A stretch of DNA of 64,000 nucleotides. It comes from an uncultured Bacteroidia bacterium. GTDB lineage: Bacteria; Bacteroidota; Bacteroidia; Bacteroidales; UBA932. The stretch is from assembly GCA_902797435.1 (NCBI GenBank), contig CADBSV010000029.1, positions 35,648 through 99,647 on the forward strand, written 5' to 3'. Under the pieces are notes generated by a model. It had not been told where the DNA came from and made no database searches. It saw nothing but the letters and a program-made list of their open reading frames with translations. How positions within the stretch are numbered: the first letter of the stretch is position 1; the number at the start of each line of letters is the position of its first letter. The translations under genes were made by a program, and so were the position numbers. Below, in pieces: positions 16,948 through 26,242 of this stretch.

Positions 16948-19558
16948 CCCTCTGCGGGAAGGGGATTTCTATATTATTAGCCCCCAGGGTCTTGTAGGCC
17001 GTTTCGTAAATATGGGAAACCGTTGCGTACTTGTCTTCGACGAGCACGAACATCTTCACCTTCAGATTCACCGAGCTGTCGCCCAGATCGCCCATGGTAA
17101 CCTTGATTCCGTATTTCGGTTCCACGAGAAGCCTGTCATACTTGTCACGTTTTCCCTTGAGCGGCTCCAGCGCATCGAGAAGCACTTTTTTCGCAAAATC
17201 TATGTCGGTTCCGTACGCAACCCCTATCACTACCCCTATGAACTCATAGGGAGAATTGCGGGTAAGGTTCTTGAAATTCTTGTTGAAGAGCGTAGTGTTG
17301 GTAAAGGAGATGAGCGAGCCGTCCTCGGCTTCGATAGAAGTGCTCTGATAGGAAATCTTGTCCACCTGGCCGCGGATGCCGTCGCACTGGATGGTATCGC
17401 CCACGCGCACCCTTCCGCCCATCAGCTGGATTCCGTAGATGAAATTGTTGAGAATGTCCTTGAGGGCAAGTCCCAAACCTGCGGCAAGACCTGCGAACAC
17501 CACTGAAATACTGCCGAGGGGAATCTTGAACACCAGCACGAAAATAATAACGTATATGGCCCAGACAATGATGCCTATGACATTGTTTGCCAGCGTGAGG
17601 TTCACTTCGTTGTCGCGTATGAATTCCACCTTTCGGGCCTTTTTCTCGGCATTTATCCGGAGTATCTTGTAAAAAGCCCTTATGAGATAGGCCAGATACT
17701 TGAACACGAAGAAAAGGCAGGTGACCACTACGATGCGGTCCACCGAGAGTTTGAGCACCACGTTGCCCTTGCTGTCGGGTATGCTGAAGAACACGGAGGT
17801 GAATGCGTTCTTTACGATGCTGGTAAGGTCGAACACTTCTGCGGCCATATAGAGGCAGAAAGGAATCGAAAGGATGGTGACCATGGGAACGACCGCCATC
17901 TTCACCATATCGAAAATCCATGTCTTGCGTATGAATTCGCCCTTCCTGAGGTCGTCTTTAGTGAAATGCCTCCCCTGCTCCTGCAGGCTCTTGTAGATGA
18001 ATCCCGCCTCGAAACGGTCACAGAGGTCGTGTATGGCCGTTACGGCGTGAAGGGCCGTCAGCTGGAAAAGCCACCAGATTATGAAGGCTATGCTAAGCAG
18101 CACATATCCGCAGAAGGCCATTATGAGCGCCACGGCCATGATGAAGAGGGTGGTTCCGGAATAGGCCACGTCGGCAGTCTTCACCTTCTTGCGCTGCCTT
18201 GCCACCAGCACCGCCTGCCACACAAGGAAAAGGATGAGGACAGGAGTGAGCAGGAGCGTAACGAGCCTGTTGGGGATGAGGATTATCCTGAAAGTGAGCA
18301 CCACGAGGCCGAGCAGGATTACCGGCAGGTAAAGCTTGAGCCCGCCGTTTATCTGGCCCGGTTCGAGATGGATGAGAAGGGAAGCCAGGATGACCATCAG
18401 CATCACTGCGAACACCAGCAGGAGGTTCCCCGCTTCGGCAAAGAAATTCTGCTCCACCAAAGCTCCTCCGATGAGGATGGTGAGGGTGAAGATAACCGTT
18501 CCGATGAGCAGGGTTATGCAGGTCCGGCGCTGCCGGAATTCCGGAGTACGGAAAGCCTTCACCGATTTGGTGAGAGCCAGGACTATGAGCAGGCTGACAA
18601 GAGATGCCAGCACCAGATAGACGAGCACATAGATGATGAAACCGGTAACGATGGGGCCCCTCCATTCGCTCTTCACGGCCGAGGAATAGCCGCTGAAATT
18701 GGAGTCATACTTGTCGCGGGCCTCCTCGAACGCCCTCTGCGCGTAGCGCCCCGGGTTCCTGAGGACGCGCAAGTAGCCGTCCTGTCCCTTGAACATACTG
18801 CGCTGCAGTTCCTTATACCGGCCCTGGGCGTAGTCGTAATTCTCTTTGAGCCGCTCGTTGGTTTCGGTATAATGACGGTTGTCCTCGGCCACCTTGTCCC
18901 GGTTTTTCTTGTACATGGCCAGAAGGTTCTTGGCATAGTACATACAGGAGTCGCGGTCGATGCGGGCAAGGGAATCCAGCATAACGGGCTGGGCTTCGGC
19001 ATCGCGCACCCCGCGAAGAATCACGCCCTGGGCTTCAGACCGTGGAGCACCGGCCAGGCCCCGGCGGGCGGCCGCCATGCTCTGCATGCGCAGGCTGTCG
19101 GTGGAACGGGCTATGCTGTCGGGGACATCGTCTTCCTTTTCGAGAACGGGAGGTATGCGCCGGAGCGATTCTATTAGCCTTTCATAACGGTCGATTTCCA
19201 TGTCCATGCGGGTGAGGATCTCATCGAAGGGCATCTTGCGCTTGTTGAAATTCTCGTACTCGCGGGTAGCCTGCCTCAGGGAATAGGTGACATCGAAGGT
19301 GAAGTCCTGATTCTGGGAATATAGCACCAGCGCATACTCGTTGCACCGCTGAATCATCCGCACCATGCGGTCGTGCTGCTGGTCGTTGCGCTGGCGGATA
19401 CGGGCCTGGGCACGTTCCATCTTGGCATTCTGCTCATGAAGCTCGCCCCTGAGCACGGAAAGGGTCTGGGCGAGGTCCTTCTCGTTGAGCACGGCAAATG
19501 CGGCCGTAGCAAGAAGCATGGCCGCTATGGTTGCAAATACACGTCTGCGTTGTTTCAT
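16931..19558 (-). CDS. MscS-family mechanosensitive channel, large form
   Basis: 875-residue inner-membrane protein. A signal-like N-terminus (FATIAAMLLATAAFAVL) is followed by a charged, coiled-coil-rich periplasmic region (about 25-290). About ten membrane segments then lead into the C-terminal MscS pore and beta domain. The pore-lining helix is visible as VVFAGLAAGLGLALKDILNNFIYG-type sequence and the beta domain as GGRVRVGDTIQCDGIRGQV. It resembles the large MscK/MscM-like proteins of Gram-negatives and should protect cells from osmotic downshock. The open frame reaches a TTG at 19567; the ATG at 19558 is used here. A TATATTTG -7-like box sits immediately upstream. Confidence 0.9.
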   Translation of the reverse strand: MKQRRRVFATIAAMLLATAAFAVLNEKDLAQTLSVLRGELHEQNAKMERAQARIRQRNDQQHDRMVRMIQRCNEYALVLYSQNQDFTFDVTYSLRQATREYENFNKRKMPFDEILTRMDMEIDRYERLIESLRRIPPVLEKEDDVPDSIARSTDSLRMQSMAAARRGLAGAPRSEAQGVILRGVRDAEAQPVMLDSLARIDRDSCMYYAKNLLAMYKKNRDKVAEDNRHYTETNERLKENYDYAQGRYKELQRSMFKGQDGYLRVLRNPGRYAQRAFEEARDKYDSNFSGYSSAVKSEWRGPIVTGFIIYVLVYLVLASLVSLLIVLALTKSVKAFRTPEFRQRRTCITLLIGTVIFTLTILIGGALVEQNFFAEAGNLLLVFAVMLMVILASLLIHLEPGQINGGLKLYLPVILLGLVVLTFRIILIPNRLVTLLLTPVLILFLVWQAVLVARQRKKVKTADVAYSGTTLFIMAVALIMAFCGYVLLSIAFIIWWLFQLTALHAVTAIHDLCDRFEAGFIYKSLQEQGRHFTKDDLRKGEFIRKTWIFDMVKMAVVPMVTILSIPFCLYMAAEVFDLTSIVKNAFTSVFFSIPDSKGNVVLKLSVDRIVVVTCLFFVFKYLAYLIRAFYKILRINAEKKARKVEFIRDNEVNLTLANNVIGIIVWAIYVIIFVLVFKIPLGSISVVFAGLAAGLGLALKDILNNFIYGIQLMGGRVRVGDTIQCDGIRGQVDKISYQSTSIEAEDGSLISFTNTTLFNKNFKNLTRNSPYEFIGVVIGVAYGTDIDFAKKVLLDALEPLKGKRDKYDRLLVEPKYGIKVTMGDLGDSSVNLKVKMFVLVEDKYATVSHIYETAYKTLGANNIEIPFPQRDVHIR

Positions 19559-19607
19559 AGTCTGCAAATATATATTATTCGGATGAAAATTCCCATATTT
19601 GCAATAT

Positions 19608-20606
19608 ATGAAAGACTACTCTCCCAATCCGTCCCGCTACGATGCCATGAAATGGCGCAGATGCGGCTCCAGCAGCCTCCGCCTGCCCGTATTCTCGCTC
19701 GGGTTCTGGCACAACTTCGGCAGCGTGGATGATTTCGGCGAAGCCACCGCAATGGTGCGCCTGGCCTTCGACTCGGGCATCTGTTCCTTCGACCTGGCAA
19801 ACAACTACGGCCCGCAGCCCGGCAGCGCCGAAGAGAATTTCGGCCGCATCTTCCGCAAAGACCTCGCAGCCCACAGGGACGAGATTTTCGTATCCTCCAA
19901 AGCCGGGCACCTGATGTGGCCGGGCCCATACGGAGACGGTTCCTCAAGGAAAAGCATCATCGCGAGCTGCGAACAGAGCCTCCGCCGCACCGGACTCGAG
20001 TATTTCGACATATTCTACAGCCACCGTTACGACGGCGAGACTCCGGTGGAGGAGACCATGCAGGCGCTGGTGGACCTGGTACGCCAGGGAAAAGCCCTCT
20101 ACGCCGGCATTTCGAAGTATCCTCCCCTGCAGCAGATGCAGGCCTACCGCTATTTGAGCTCCGCCGGAGTGCCATGCCTCCTGAGCCAGTACTGCTATAA
20201 CATGTTCGCCCGGGAAGAAGGAGAAGCCGCCCTCGAAAACGCAGCCGCCAAAGGGTCGGGATTCATAGCTTTCTCTCCCCTCTCGCAGGGGCTCCTCACC
20301 GACAAGTACCTTCACGGTATTCCCGAAGACTCCAGGGCTGCAAGGCCCACAGGATTCCTGCAGGCGGGGCAGGTTACCCCGGAAAAGGTGGCCGCCGCGG
20401 CGAAACTCGGCAGCATAGCCGAATCCCGCGGCCAGAGCCTCGCACAGATGGCTCTCGCATGGGTGCTCAGGGACGAAAAGGTAAGCTCGGTAATACTCGG
20501 GCCCCGCAACTGCAGCCAGCTCGAAAGCAATCTGAAAGCGATGGATAACACCGTTTTCAGCGAATCCGAACTCCAGAAAATAGATTCCATACTGAATGAA
20601 ATATGA
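19608..20606 (+). CDS. Aldo/keto reductase, YghZ-like
   Basis: 332-residue NADPH-dependent (beta/alpha)8 oxidoreductase. Visible family features are FDLANNYGP (catalytic Asp and Tyr), VSSKAGHLMWPGP (catalytic Lys), SHRYD (the catalytic His region) and the cofactor-binding end SVILGPRNCSQLESNL. It is closest in pattern to E. coli YghZ, which reduces L-glyceraldehyde 3-phosphate and methylglyoxal. The ATG at 19608 is preferred over an in-frame TTG at 19599. A CATATTTG box lies 6 bases before it. It overlaps the following aminotransferase by 11 bases. Confidence 0.9.
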   Translation: MKDYSPNPSRYDAMKWRRCGSSSLRLPVFSLGFWHNFGSVDDFGEATAMVRLAFDSGICSFDLANNYGPQPGSAEENFGRIFRKDLAAHRDEIFVSSKAGHLMWPGPYGDGSSRKSIIASCEQSLRRTGLEYFDIFYSHRYDGETPVEETMQALVDLVRQGKALYAGISKYPPLQQMQAYRYLSSAGVPCLLSQYCYNMFAREEGEAALENAAAKGSGFIAFSPLSQGLLTDKYLHGIPEDSRAARPTGFLQAGQVTPEKVAAAAKLGSIAESRGQSLAQMALAWVLRDEKVSSVILGPRNCSQLESNLKAMDNTVFSESELQKIDSILNEI

Positions 20607-21762
20607 TTTTTCCACCGAGGGAGCTCCGAAGGGTTCCAATTCGGTAAAATGGGATATGAATCCCGACGTGCTGCCACTCTGGGTGGCTGAAATGGATTTC
20701 CCGGTGGCCCCGTTCATTGTGGATGCAGTGCGCAGGCGGGTCGAGAAGGCCGTTTTCGGATACACGCTGGTTCCGGACTCGTATTACGACTGCGTAAGGA
20801 ACTGGTTTTCCAGAAGGTACTCCTGGAATATAGCCAGAGAAGAGATAATCCCCATCGAAGGGATAGTGCCGGCGGTGTCGATAGCCGTAAAGGCCCTCAC
20901 GGAGCCCGGAGACAAAGTGGTTTTCTTTACTCCGGCCTACAACTGCTTCTTCCACAACATCACCAACCCGGGAGCGGAGGAAAACCGCAGCGTACTCCTT
21001 TGGAACGAAGAGCGCAGGCGCTACGAAGTGGACTGGGAAGACTTCGAGAGGCGCATCGCCGACCCCGCCACGAAGGCATTCCTGCTCTGCAATCCGCACA
21101 ACCCGTGCGGCAGACTCTGGAACCGGGACGAACTGGAGCGCATGGGACGCATCTGCCAGGAGCACGGCGTTCCCGTGATTTCCGATGAAATCCACTGTGA
21201 AATTGCCGCCCCCGGGACATCCTACATCCCCTTTGCGACCCTTTTCCCGCAAAACTGCATCAGCATGGTATCCCCTACCAAGCCGTTCAGCATCCCAGGC
21301 CTTCAGATAGCCAATATCATCTGCGCAAACGAAGACTTCCGCCGCAGGCTGGACCGCATAATCAACATCTGGGAGCATTGCGACGTCAACCAGCTGGGCA
21401 TAGTGGCCCTCGAAGCCGCCTACTCCCGCGAAGGGGAAGAATGGCTGGAGCAGATGAACGCCGTGGTACACGACAATTTCCTGGAACTGCGCGAACGTTT
21501 CGAAAGGGAATTCCCGGAAGTGAGGGTCGCCACCCTCGAAGCCACCTATCTCGCATGGCTTGACTTTTCCGGTCTGGCCCTCAGCGGGAAACAGATTCAG
21601 GACCATCTCCTCAAAGAAGAAAAACTCTGGATCAATGCCGGCGACATGTACGGCGACCCCCGCTGCATGCGCATCAACCTGGCCTGCCCGCGGAGCACCA
21701 TAAAAAAAGCCCTGGACCTGTATGTCCGGGGCATAAGGGAACTTAAAGCAGGGCTGCTTTAG
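20596..21762 (+). CDS. PatB/MalY-type PLP aminotransferase (cystathionine beta-lyase-like)
   Basis: 388-residue fold-type I PLP enzyme. The start (NSVKWDM then LPLWVAEMDFPVAPFI) is the hallmark of the MalY/PatB group, many of which cleave cystathionine to homocysteine, pyruvate and ammonia. AFLLCNPHNPCGRLW, VISDEIHCEIA and the PLP-lysine region SPTKPFSIPGLQIAN are present. Translation is coupled to the aldo/keto reductase through an 11-base overlap, and the gene ends convergently with DUF3737 (4-base overlap). Confidence 0.9.
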   Translation: MKYDFSTEGAPKGSNSVKWDMNPDVLPLWVAEMDFPVAPFIVDAVRRRVEKAVFGYTLVPDSYYDCVRNWFSRRYSWNIAREEIIPIEGIVPAVSIAVKALTEPGDKVVFFTPAYNCFFHNITNPGAEENRSVLLWNEERRRYEVDWEDFERRIADPATKAFLLCNPHNPCGRLWNRDELERMGRICQEHGVPVISDEIHCEIAAPGTSYIPFATLFPQNCISMVSPTKPFSIPGLQIANIICANEDFRRRLDRIINIWEHCDVNQLGIVALEAAYSREGEEWLEQMNAVVHDNFLELRERFEREFPEVRVATLEATYLAWLDFSGLALSGKQIQDHLLKEEKLWINAGDMYGDPRCMRINLACPRSTIKKALDLYVRGIRELKAGLL

Positions 21763-22601
21763 CGGGTCTGCACGATGCAGTCGGCCGGCTGCTTTATATT
21801 GCCGTCGATTATTATCTCCCCGAACGAGTCCGCCACAATGCGGCCGTGACGGGGATTTTTCACCGAAGCGACCCCGCCGCGAATGTCTGCCTGCACGTCT
21901 GAATACTCGAAGGCAAGGTCGGCATCGGGTTCGAAGGTGCAGTTCTCGAGGACAAGGCCGCTGCAGTAGCAAAGCGGCTGTGTTCCGCCGATGCGGCAGT
22001 TCACCAGACACAGGTTCCTGCTGTACCAGCCAAGATACTCTCCGTTTATGAAGGAGTCGTACACCGTTACGTTCTCAGTCTCCCAGAACGCATCCTTGGT
22101 ATGGAGTTCGGAATTGCGGATTTCCACATTGCGGCAATACTGGAAGGAGTAGTTGCCCTGCAGCTTCAACCTGTCGATATGGATGTCCGCGGAGTGCATG
22201 AAAAGATAATCCCCTTTTTCCACCTCGACATCCTCGAGAATGACGTCGCGGCAGCTCCAGAGGGTCTCGGCGGCATTGGGCAGCTTTACCCTGCGAAGGC
22301 ACAGGCGGTCCATTTCGCGGAACATCTTCGGAGTCTCCACCACGGAATCCTCCATTACGAGGTCGCGTGAATACCACAGCGCAGCCCTTGCGCCTTCGCG
22401 GAAAAGGCAGCCTGTCACCTTGAATCCGTCACACTCCCAGAAAGGATACTTGCCTTCGAAAGTGCAGTTTTCGGCCTCGATGTCCGAAGTTTCCTTGAGG
22501 GCCGACTCACCTGCATGTATGGTTACGTTCTCCAGCCTCAGGCCGTGCCGGCAATAAAGGGGGCGTTCTCCCCCGAATTCCTGATTCGATATTGTTTTCA
22601 T
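21759..22601 (-). CDS. DUF3737 family protein (beta-helix)
   Basis: 280-residue protein of the DUF3737 family, whose biochemical role is unknown. The sequence is a series of short repeats of about 18-22 residues of the type ENCTF...KYPFWECDGFKVTGC, rich in C, W and aromatics. This fits a right-handed parallel beta-helix. No signal peptide is seen, so it should be cytoplasmic. Its ATG overlaps the DAHP synthase/chorismate mutase stop by 4 bases, so it is co-transcribed with aromatic amino acid genes. Confidence 0.8.
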   Translation of the reverse strand: MKTISNQEFGGERPLYCRHGLRLENVTIHAGESALKETSDIEAENCTFEGKYPFWECDGFKVTGCLFREGARAALWYSRDLVMEDSVVETPKMFREMDRLCLRRVKLPNAAETLWSCRDVILEDVEVEKGDYLFMHSADIHIDRLKLQGNYSFQYCRNVEIRNSELHTKDAFWETENVTVYDSFINGEYLGWYSRNLCLVNCRIGGTQPLCYCSGLVLENCTFEPDADLAFEYSDVQADIRGGVASVKNPRHGRIVADSFGEIIIDGNIKQPADCIVQTR

Positions 22602-23677
22602 AGTTTGTTCTGTTCTTGGACGGAGGCCTCGTGTATGGCCTCGAACACGGATTTTACGAATTTTGAATCCAGGCCGTACTGCACTGCGAGAGCATCCACC
22701 TTTTCGAGGACTTTCTCCCAGCGGCCCGCCTGTATGATTGCAACATTGTGCTCCCTTTTTATGGTTCCTATCCTTTCGCTCACCTTCATGCGGGCGGAGA
22801 GTTCCCTCACAAGGTTCTCGTCGATGACGTCTATCTGCTCGCGCAGACGGCTCAGACTCTCGCGGAATTCCTCGTCCGGCGAAGTGGCGTCACGCACCAC
22901 GAGCGACTCCAGAAGGGACTTCAGGTCTGAGGGCACCAGCTGCTGCGCGGCATCGCTAAGGGCACAGGACGGATCGCAGTGGCTCTCCACCATAAGACCC
23001 TCGAGCCCGAGATCCATAGCCCTCTGGGACAGCTCCTGGAGATATTCCCGCCGGCCGCCCATGTGCGAGGGGTCGGCAAAGATGGGAATCTGGGGATAGC
23101 GGGCACGGAGGTCCACCGCCATGCTCCAGAGGGGATCGTTGCGGTATTTTATCTTTTCCGAAGTCGATACCCCGCGGTGGATGGCTCCCAGCTTGGTTAT
23201 CCCCTCACGGTTGAACCTCTCCATCGCCCCTATCCAGAGGTCGAGGTCGGGATTGACAGGGTTCTTTACGAGCACCGGAATGTCGGTGTCGCGAAGGGCC
23301 TCGGCTATCTCCTGGACGAGGAAGGGGTTGGCCGTCGTGCGGGCGCCTATCCATACCATGTCCACTCCGTACTTTATGCACTCGAAGACGTGCCTTGCGG
23401 AAGCCACCTCGGTACAGACCTTCATTCCGTAATCACGGCGAACCTCCTGAAGCCACTTGAGTCCCGGAACTCCGATTCCCTCGAACGAGCCCGGATGCGT
23501 GCGCGGCTTCCATATTCCGGCGCGGAACACATTGATTCCAAAGGCCTTGAGACCGGCGGCCGTCTGCAGCACCTGTTCCCTTGTTTCCGCACTGCAGGGC
23601 CCTGCTATCACGCACGGCCTGGGAGGCAGACGGAAGAAACCCCACTGACTGAGGGGAGCGATGTCGAGTTCTTTCAC
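22598..23677 (-). CDS. Bifunctional DAHP synthase/chorismate mutase
   Basis: 359-residue fusion. The N-terminal domain (about 1-260) is a class-I DAHP synthase of the small AroG/KDPG-like type, with PCVIAGPCSAET, FRAGIWKPRTHPGSFEG and IPIFADPSHMGG. It condenses PEP with erythrose 4-phosphate, the first shikimate step. The C-terminal domain (about 270-359) is an AroQ-type chorismate mutase (RLREQIDVIDENLVRELSAR then ERIGTIKREH). The start is a GTG at 23677 whose last two bases overlap the tyrA TGA (GTGA); the longer upstream frame is just tyrA read in another frame. The fusion places entry and branch-point activities of Phe/Tyr synthesis in one chain, probably for allosteric control. Confidence 0.93.
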   Translation of the reverse strand: MKELDIAPLSQWGFFRLPPRPCVIAGPCSAETREQVLQTAAGLKAFGINVFRAGIWKPRTHPGSFEGIGVPGLKWLQEVRRDYGMKVCTEVASARHVFECIKYGVDMVWIGARTTANPFLVQEIAEALRDTDIPVLVKNPVNPDLDLWIGAMERFNREGITKLGAIHRGVSTSEKIKYRNDPLWSMAVDLRARYPQIPIFADPSHMGGRREYLQELSQRAMDLGLEGLMVESHCDPSCALSDAAQQLVPSDLKSLLESLVVRDATSPDEEFRESLSRLREQIDVIDENLVRELSARMKVSERIGTIKREHNVAIIQAGRWEKVLEKVDALAVQYGLDSKFVKSVFEAIHEASVQEQNKL

Positions 23678-24519
23678 TTGAGTATCCTTTTGATCCTGTT
23701 GGCTTCGGTAATCAGTTCTCCCAGCCGCTGCTCGTCCGCATCGGCGATGGCATCCCGGAACGCCTGCATCTTGTCGATATAGGTGTCCACCACCTCCAGC
23801 ACGTTCTCGCGGTTGTGCTTCAATATGGGTTTCCACATTACGGGGGAGCTTTTGGCAAGCCTCACGGTGGAGGAGAAACCTCCGGATGCGAGGTCGAAGA
23901 TATGCTTTTCGTCCCGCTCCTTGTCCAGTACGGTAAGCGCGAGGGCGAAAGAGGTGACGTGTGAGATGTGCGACACGTAGGCTACATGCAGGTCGTGGTC
24001 GGAAGCCGGCAGCCTGGAAACCCTCATATTGAGGACGTCATAGAGCCTTTCCGCCACTTCCAGGGCATCGGGAGAAGAAGCTTCGGCATCGCAGAAAATG
24101 CATGCCCTGCCGTCGAAGAGCCCCGGTTCGGCCGCCCACGGACCGGAATACTCGGTGCCTGCCATGGGGTGAGTGGCTACATAACGCTTCCTGGCCGGGT
24201 GCGAGGACGCCGCCTTGCAGAGCGGCTCCTTTACCGAACAGACGTCAAGCACCGTCTTGGACGTTCCCTCAACCAGATCCAGCACCCGGGGAAGAAGGAT
24301 AATGGCGGCATCGACCGGAACGGCCAGCACGACGACGTCGCTGCGGCGCACGCACTCCTGAAGGGGCAGCACGGCCGAAACGAGCCCGAGCCGCAGGGCG
24401 GCATCCGATGCGACGGGGTCCTTTTCCACACCCGTCACCTCCGCGGCAAAACCGCGAAGCCGCAGGTCCAGCGCCATTGAGCCTCCTATGAGGCCGGGTC
24501 CTATGATTCCGACATTCAT
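23674..24519 (-). CDS. tyrA: Prephenate dehydrogenase
   Basis: 281-residue NAD(P)-dependent prephenate dehydrogenase, which makes 4-hydroxyphenylpyruvate on the tyrosine branch. It begins with a Rossmann motif, GIIGPGLIGGSMALDLR. VVVLAVPVDA, THPMAGTEYSG and the helical C-terminal dimer domain with HISHVTSFALAL are characteristic. Both ends overlap the neighbours by 4 bases. Confidence 0.93.
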   Translation of the reverse strand: MNVGIIGPGLIGGSMALDLRLRGFAAEVTGVEKDPVASDAALRLGLVSAVLPLQECVRRSDVVVLAVPVDAAIILLPRVLDLVEGTSKTVLDVCSVKEPLCKAASSHPARKRYVATHPMAGTEYSGPWAAEPGLFDGRACIFCDAEASSPDALEVAERLYDVLNMRVSRLPASDHDLHVAYVSHISHVTSFALALTVLDKERDEKHIFDLASGGFSSTVRLAKSSPVMWKPILKHNRENVLEVVDTYIDKMQAFRDAIADADEQRLGELITEANRIKRILK

Positions 24520-25673
24520 AATATCGCCTTTATCTTCTGTACGGCCCTCTCATACTCGGGAACGTTCTTGCAGAGGGATATCCTCAGGTAGCCCCTGCCG
24601 CGGCTTCCGAAGATGTCGCCGGGAGTGATGAACACCCCTGCCTTGTGAAGTATCTCGTCGGACTTTGCAAGAGAATCTCCGCCGACGTATCCCCAGAGGA
24701 AAAGGCCCTGTGAGTGAGGATTGTAGCGGGCTCCGAGAAGGTCCATTATCTTGGAGGCCGCCTCCCTGCGGCGACGGTATTCGGCATTCAGGGACTCGAA
24801 CCATTCCGGCCCCTGCGCCAGGGCCCTCGTCGCCGCTATCTGCATGGGGCGGAACATGCCCGAATCCATCTGGCTCTTTACCTTGAGCAGCTCCGACACG
24901 TAGCCGGCCGCGCCGACGACCACACCTATGCGCCATCCGCTCATGTTGTGGGCCTTGCTCAGGGAATTGAGCTCAATCGCACAGTCGAAAGCCCCCGGAA
25001 CCGAAAGGATTGAAAGGGGCTTCTCGCTCAGCACGAAACTGTAGGGATTGTCGTTTACGATGAGTATTCCGTGCCTCCTGCCGAAATCCACCAGCTTTGC
25101 AAAAAGCTCGGGAGTTGCGGGGGCGCCGGTCGGCATTCCCGGGTAATTGGTCCACATGAGCTTAACCCCGCTGAGGTCCATCCGCTCGAGCTTTTCGAAA
25201 TCCGGCTGCCAGCCAAGGGATTCCTCCAGATCGTAGGGAAGCATCTCCGCCTGACACAGGGCGGCCGAAGACGAATAGGTGGGATAGCCCGGATTGGGCA
25301 CCAGCACCTTGTCTCCTTTGTTAAGGAACGCCAGCGATACGATGAGAATGCCTTCCTTCGAGCCTACAAGCGGCTGCACCTGGGTGGTAAAGTCGAGCTG
25401 CACTCCGTACCAGCGGGCATACCAGTCGGCGAATGCCTTGCGCAGCTCAGCCGTACCGCGATAGTCCTGATAAGCGTGGACCCCGTCCTTCTGCGCCTCT
25501 TCGCAGAGGGCGTCTATGGCTTCCTGCGGAGGCCTTCCGTTCGGAGCCCCGATACCGAGGTTGATGACCGGTTCGGTGCGGCCGTCCGCATTCATGGCGG
25601 CAATCTGGCGATTCTTGGTGGAGAAGTAATATTCGCGCACGTCAGCAGTGCGCTCTGCAGGGGATATTATCAT
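24516..25673 (-). CDS. Class I/II PLP aminotransferase (aromatic amino acid aminotransferase-like)
   Basis: 385-residue fold-type I aminotransferase with NLGIGAPNGRPP, NPGYPTYSSSAAL, NPYSFV and the PLP-lysine motif LNSLSKAHNMSGWRIG. By operon context (directly before tyrA and the DAHP synthase/chorismate mutase) it probably transaminates phenylpyruvate and 4-hydroxyphenylpyruvate to Phe and Tyr. The sequence also resembles LL-diaminopimelate/aspartate-type enzymes, so the substrate is inferred. It overlaps rfbC by 4 bases and tyrA by 4 bases. Confidence 0.88.
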   Translation of the reverse strand: MIISPAERTADVREYYFSTKNRQIAAMNADGRTEPVINLGIGAPNGRPPQEAIDALCEEAQKDGVHAYQDYRGTAELRKAFADWYARWYGVQLDFTTQVQPLVGSKEGILIVSLAFLNKGDKVLVPNPGYPTYSSSAALCQAEMLPYDLEESLGWQPDFEKLERMDLSGVKLMWTNYPGMPTGAPATPELFAKLVDFGRRHGILIVNDNPYSFVLSEKPLSILSVPGAFDCAIELNSLSKAHNMSGWRIGVVVGAAGYVSELLKVKSQMDSGMFRPMQIAATRALAQGPEWFESLNAEYRRRREAASKIMDLLGARYNPHSQGLFLWGYVGGDSLAKSDEILHKAGVFITPGDIFGSRGRGYLRISLCKNVPEYERAVQKIKAIL

Positions 25674-26242
25674 TTGTAGAGGTCTTGATTATAGTCGAAC
25701 AGGAAACTGCAGTCTTTCAGAAGTGGGTTGCAGGAGTCCTTTTCGGAAAGGATCACCTTGTCCGAAGGAAGCTTCCAGTCTATTCCGAGGGAAGGATCGT
25801 CCCAGGCTATGCCCGCCTCGGCTCCGGGAGCATAGAAGCGGTCGCATTTGTACTGGAACACCGCAGTTTCGCTGAGGACGCTGAATCCATGGGCGAAGCC
25901 CCTGGGGATAAAGAACTGCAGATGGTTCTCACCGCTGAGTTCCACGGCTACATGCATGCCGAATGTGGGACTTCCCCGGCGGATGTCGACAACAACGTCG
26001 AGCACCCTGCCTTCGAGGACCCTTACGAGCTTGCTTTGGGAATGTTCACCCTTTTGGAAATGCAGCCCCCTCACGACTCCGAAGCAGGAGCGGCTTTCAT
26101 TGTCCTGACAGAAATCGACGGGACGTACGGCCTGCGCGAAATCCCGGCTGTTCCAGGCTTCGAAAAAATAGCCCCTGGAATCCCCGAAAACACGCGGATG
26201 GATAATTTCGACCCCTGGTATTGCGGTATGTTCAATTTCCAT
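25670..26242 (-). CDS. rfbC: dTDP-4-dehydrorhamnose 3,5-epimerase
   Basis: 190-residue cupin-fold epimerase of dTDP-L-rhamnose synthesis. DSRGYFFEAWN, VVRGLHFQKGEHSQSKLVRV (catalytic His) and FQYKCDRFYAPGAEAGIAWDDP (catalytic Tyr region) are the family hallmarks. It overlaps rfbD by 11 bases. The two other genes of the pathway (rfbA, rfbB) are not in the window. Confidence 0.95.
   Translation of the reverse strand: MEIEHTAIPGVEIIHPRVFGDSRGYFFEAWNSRDFAQAVRPVDFCQDNESRSCFGVVRGLHFQKGEHSQSKLVRVLEGRVLDVVVDIRRGSPTFGMHVAVELSGENHLQFFIPRGFAHGFSVLSETAVFQYKCDRFYAPGAEAGIAWDDPSLGIDWKLPSDKVILSEKDSCNPLLKDCSFLFDYNQDLYK

Noticed and set aside
20557-22011. 484-codon minus-strand open frame opposite the PatB-like gene
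   Set aside because: The plus-strand frame has full PLP-enzyme motifs, while this frame has none and would also cover the end of DUF3737.
23678-23836. N-terminal extension of the DAHP synthase/chorismate mutase
   Set aside because: The 53 extra residues are tyrA coding DNA read in another frame, of low complexity and without similarity; the GTG at 23677 gives the family start.
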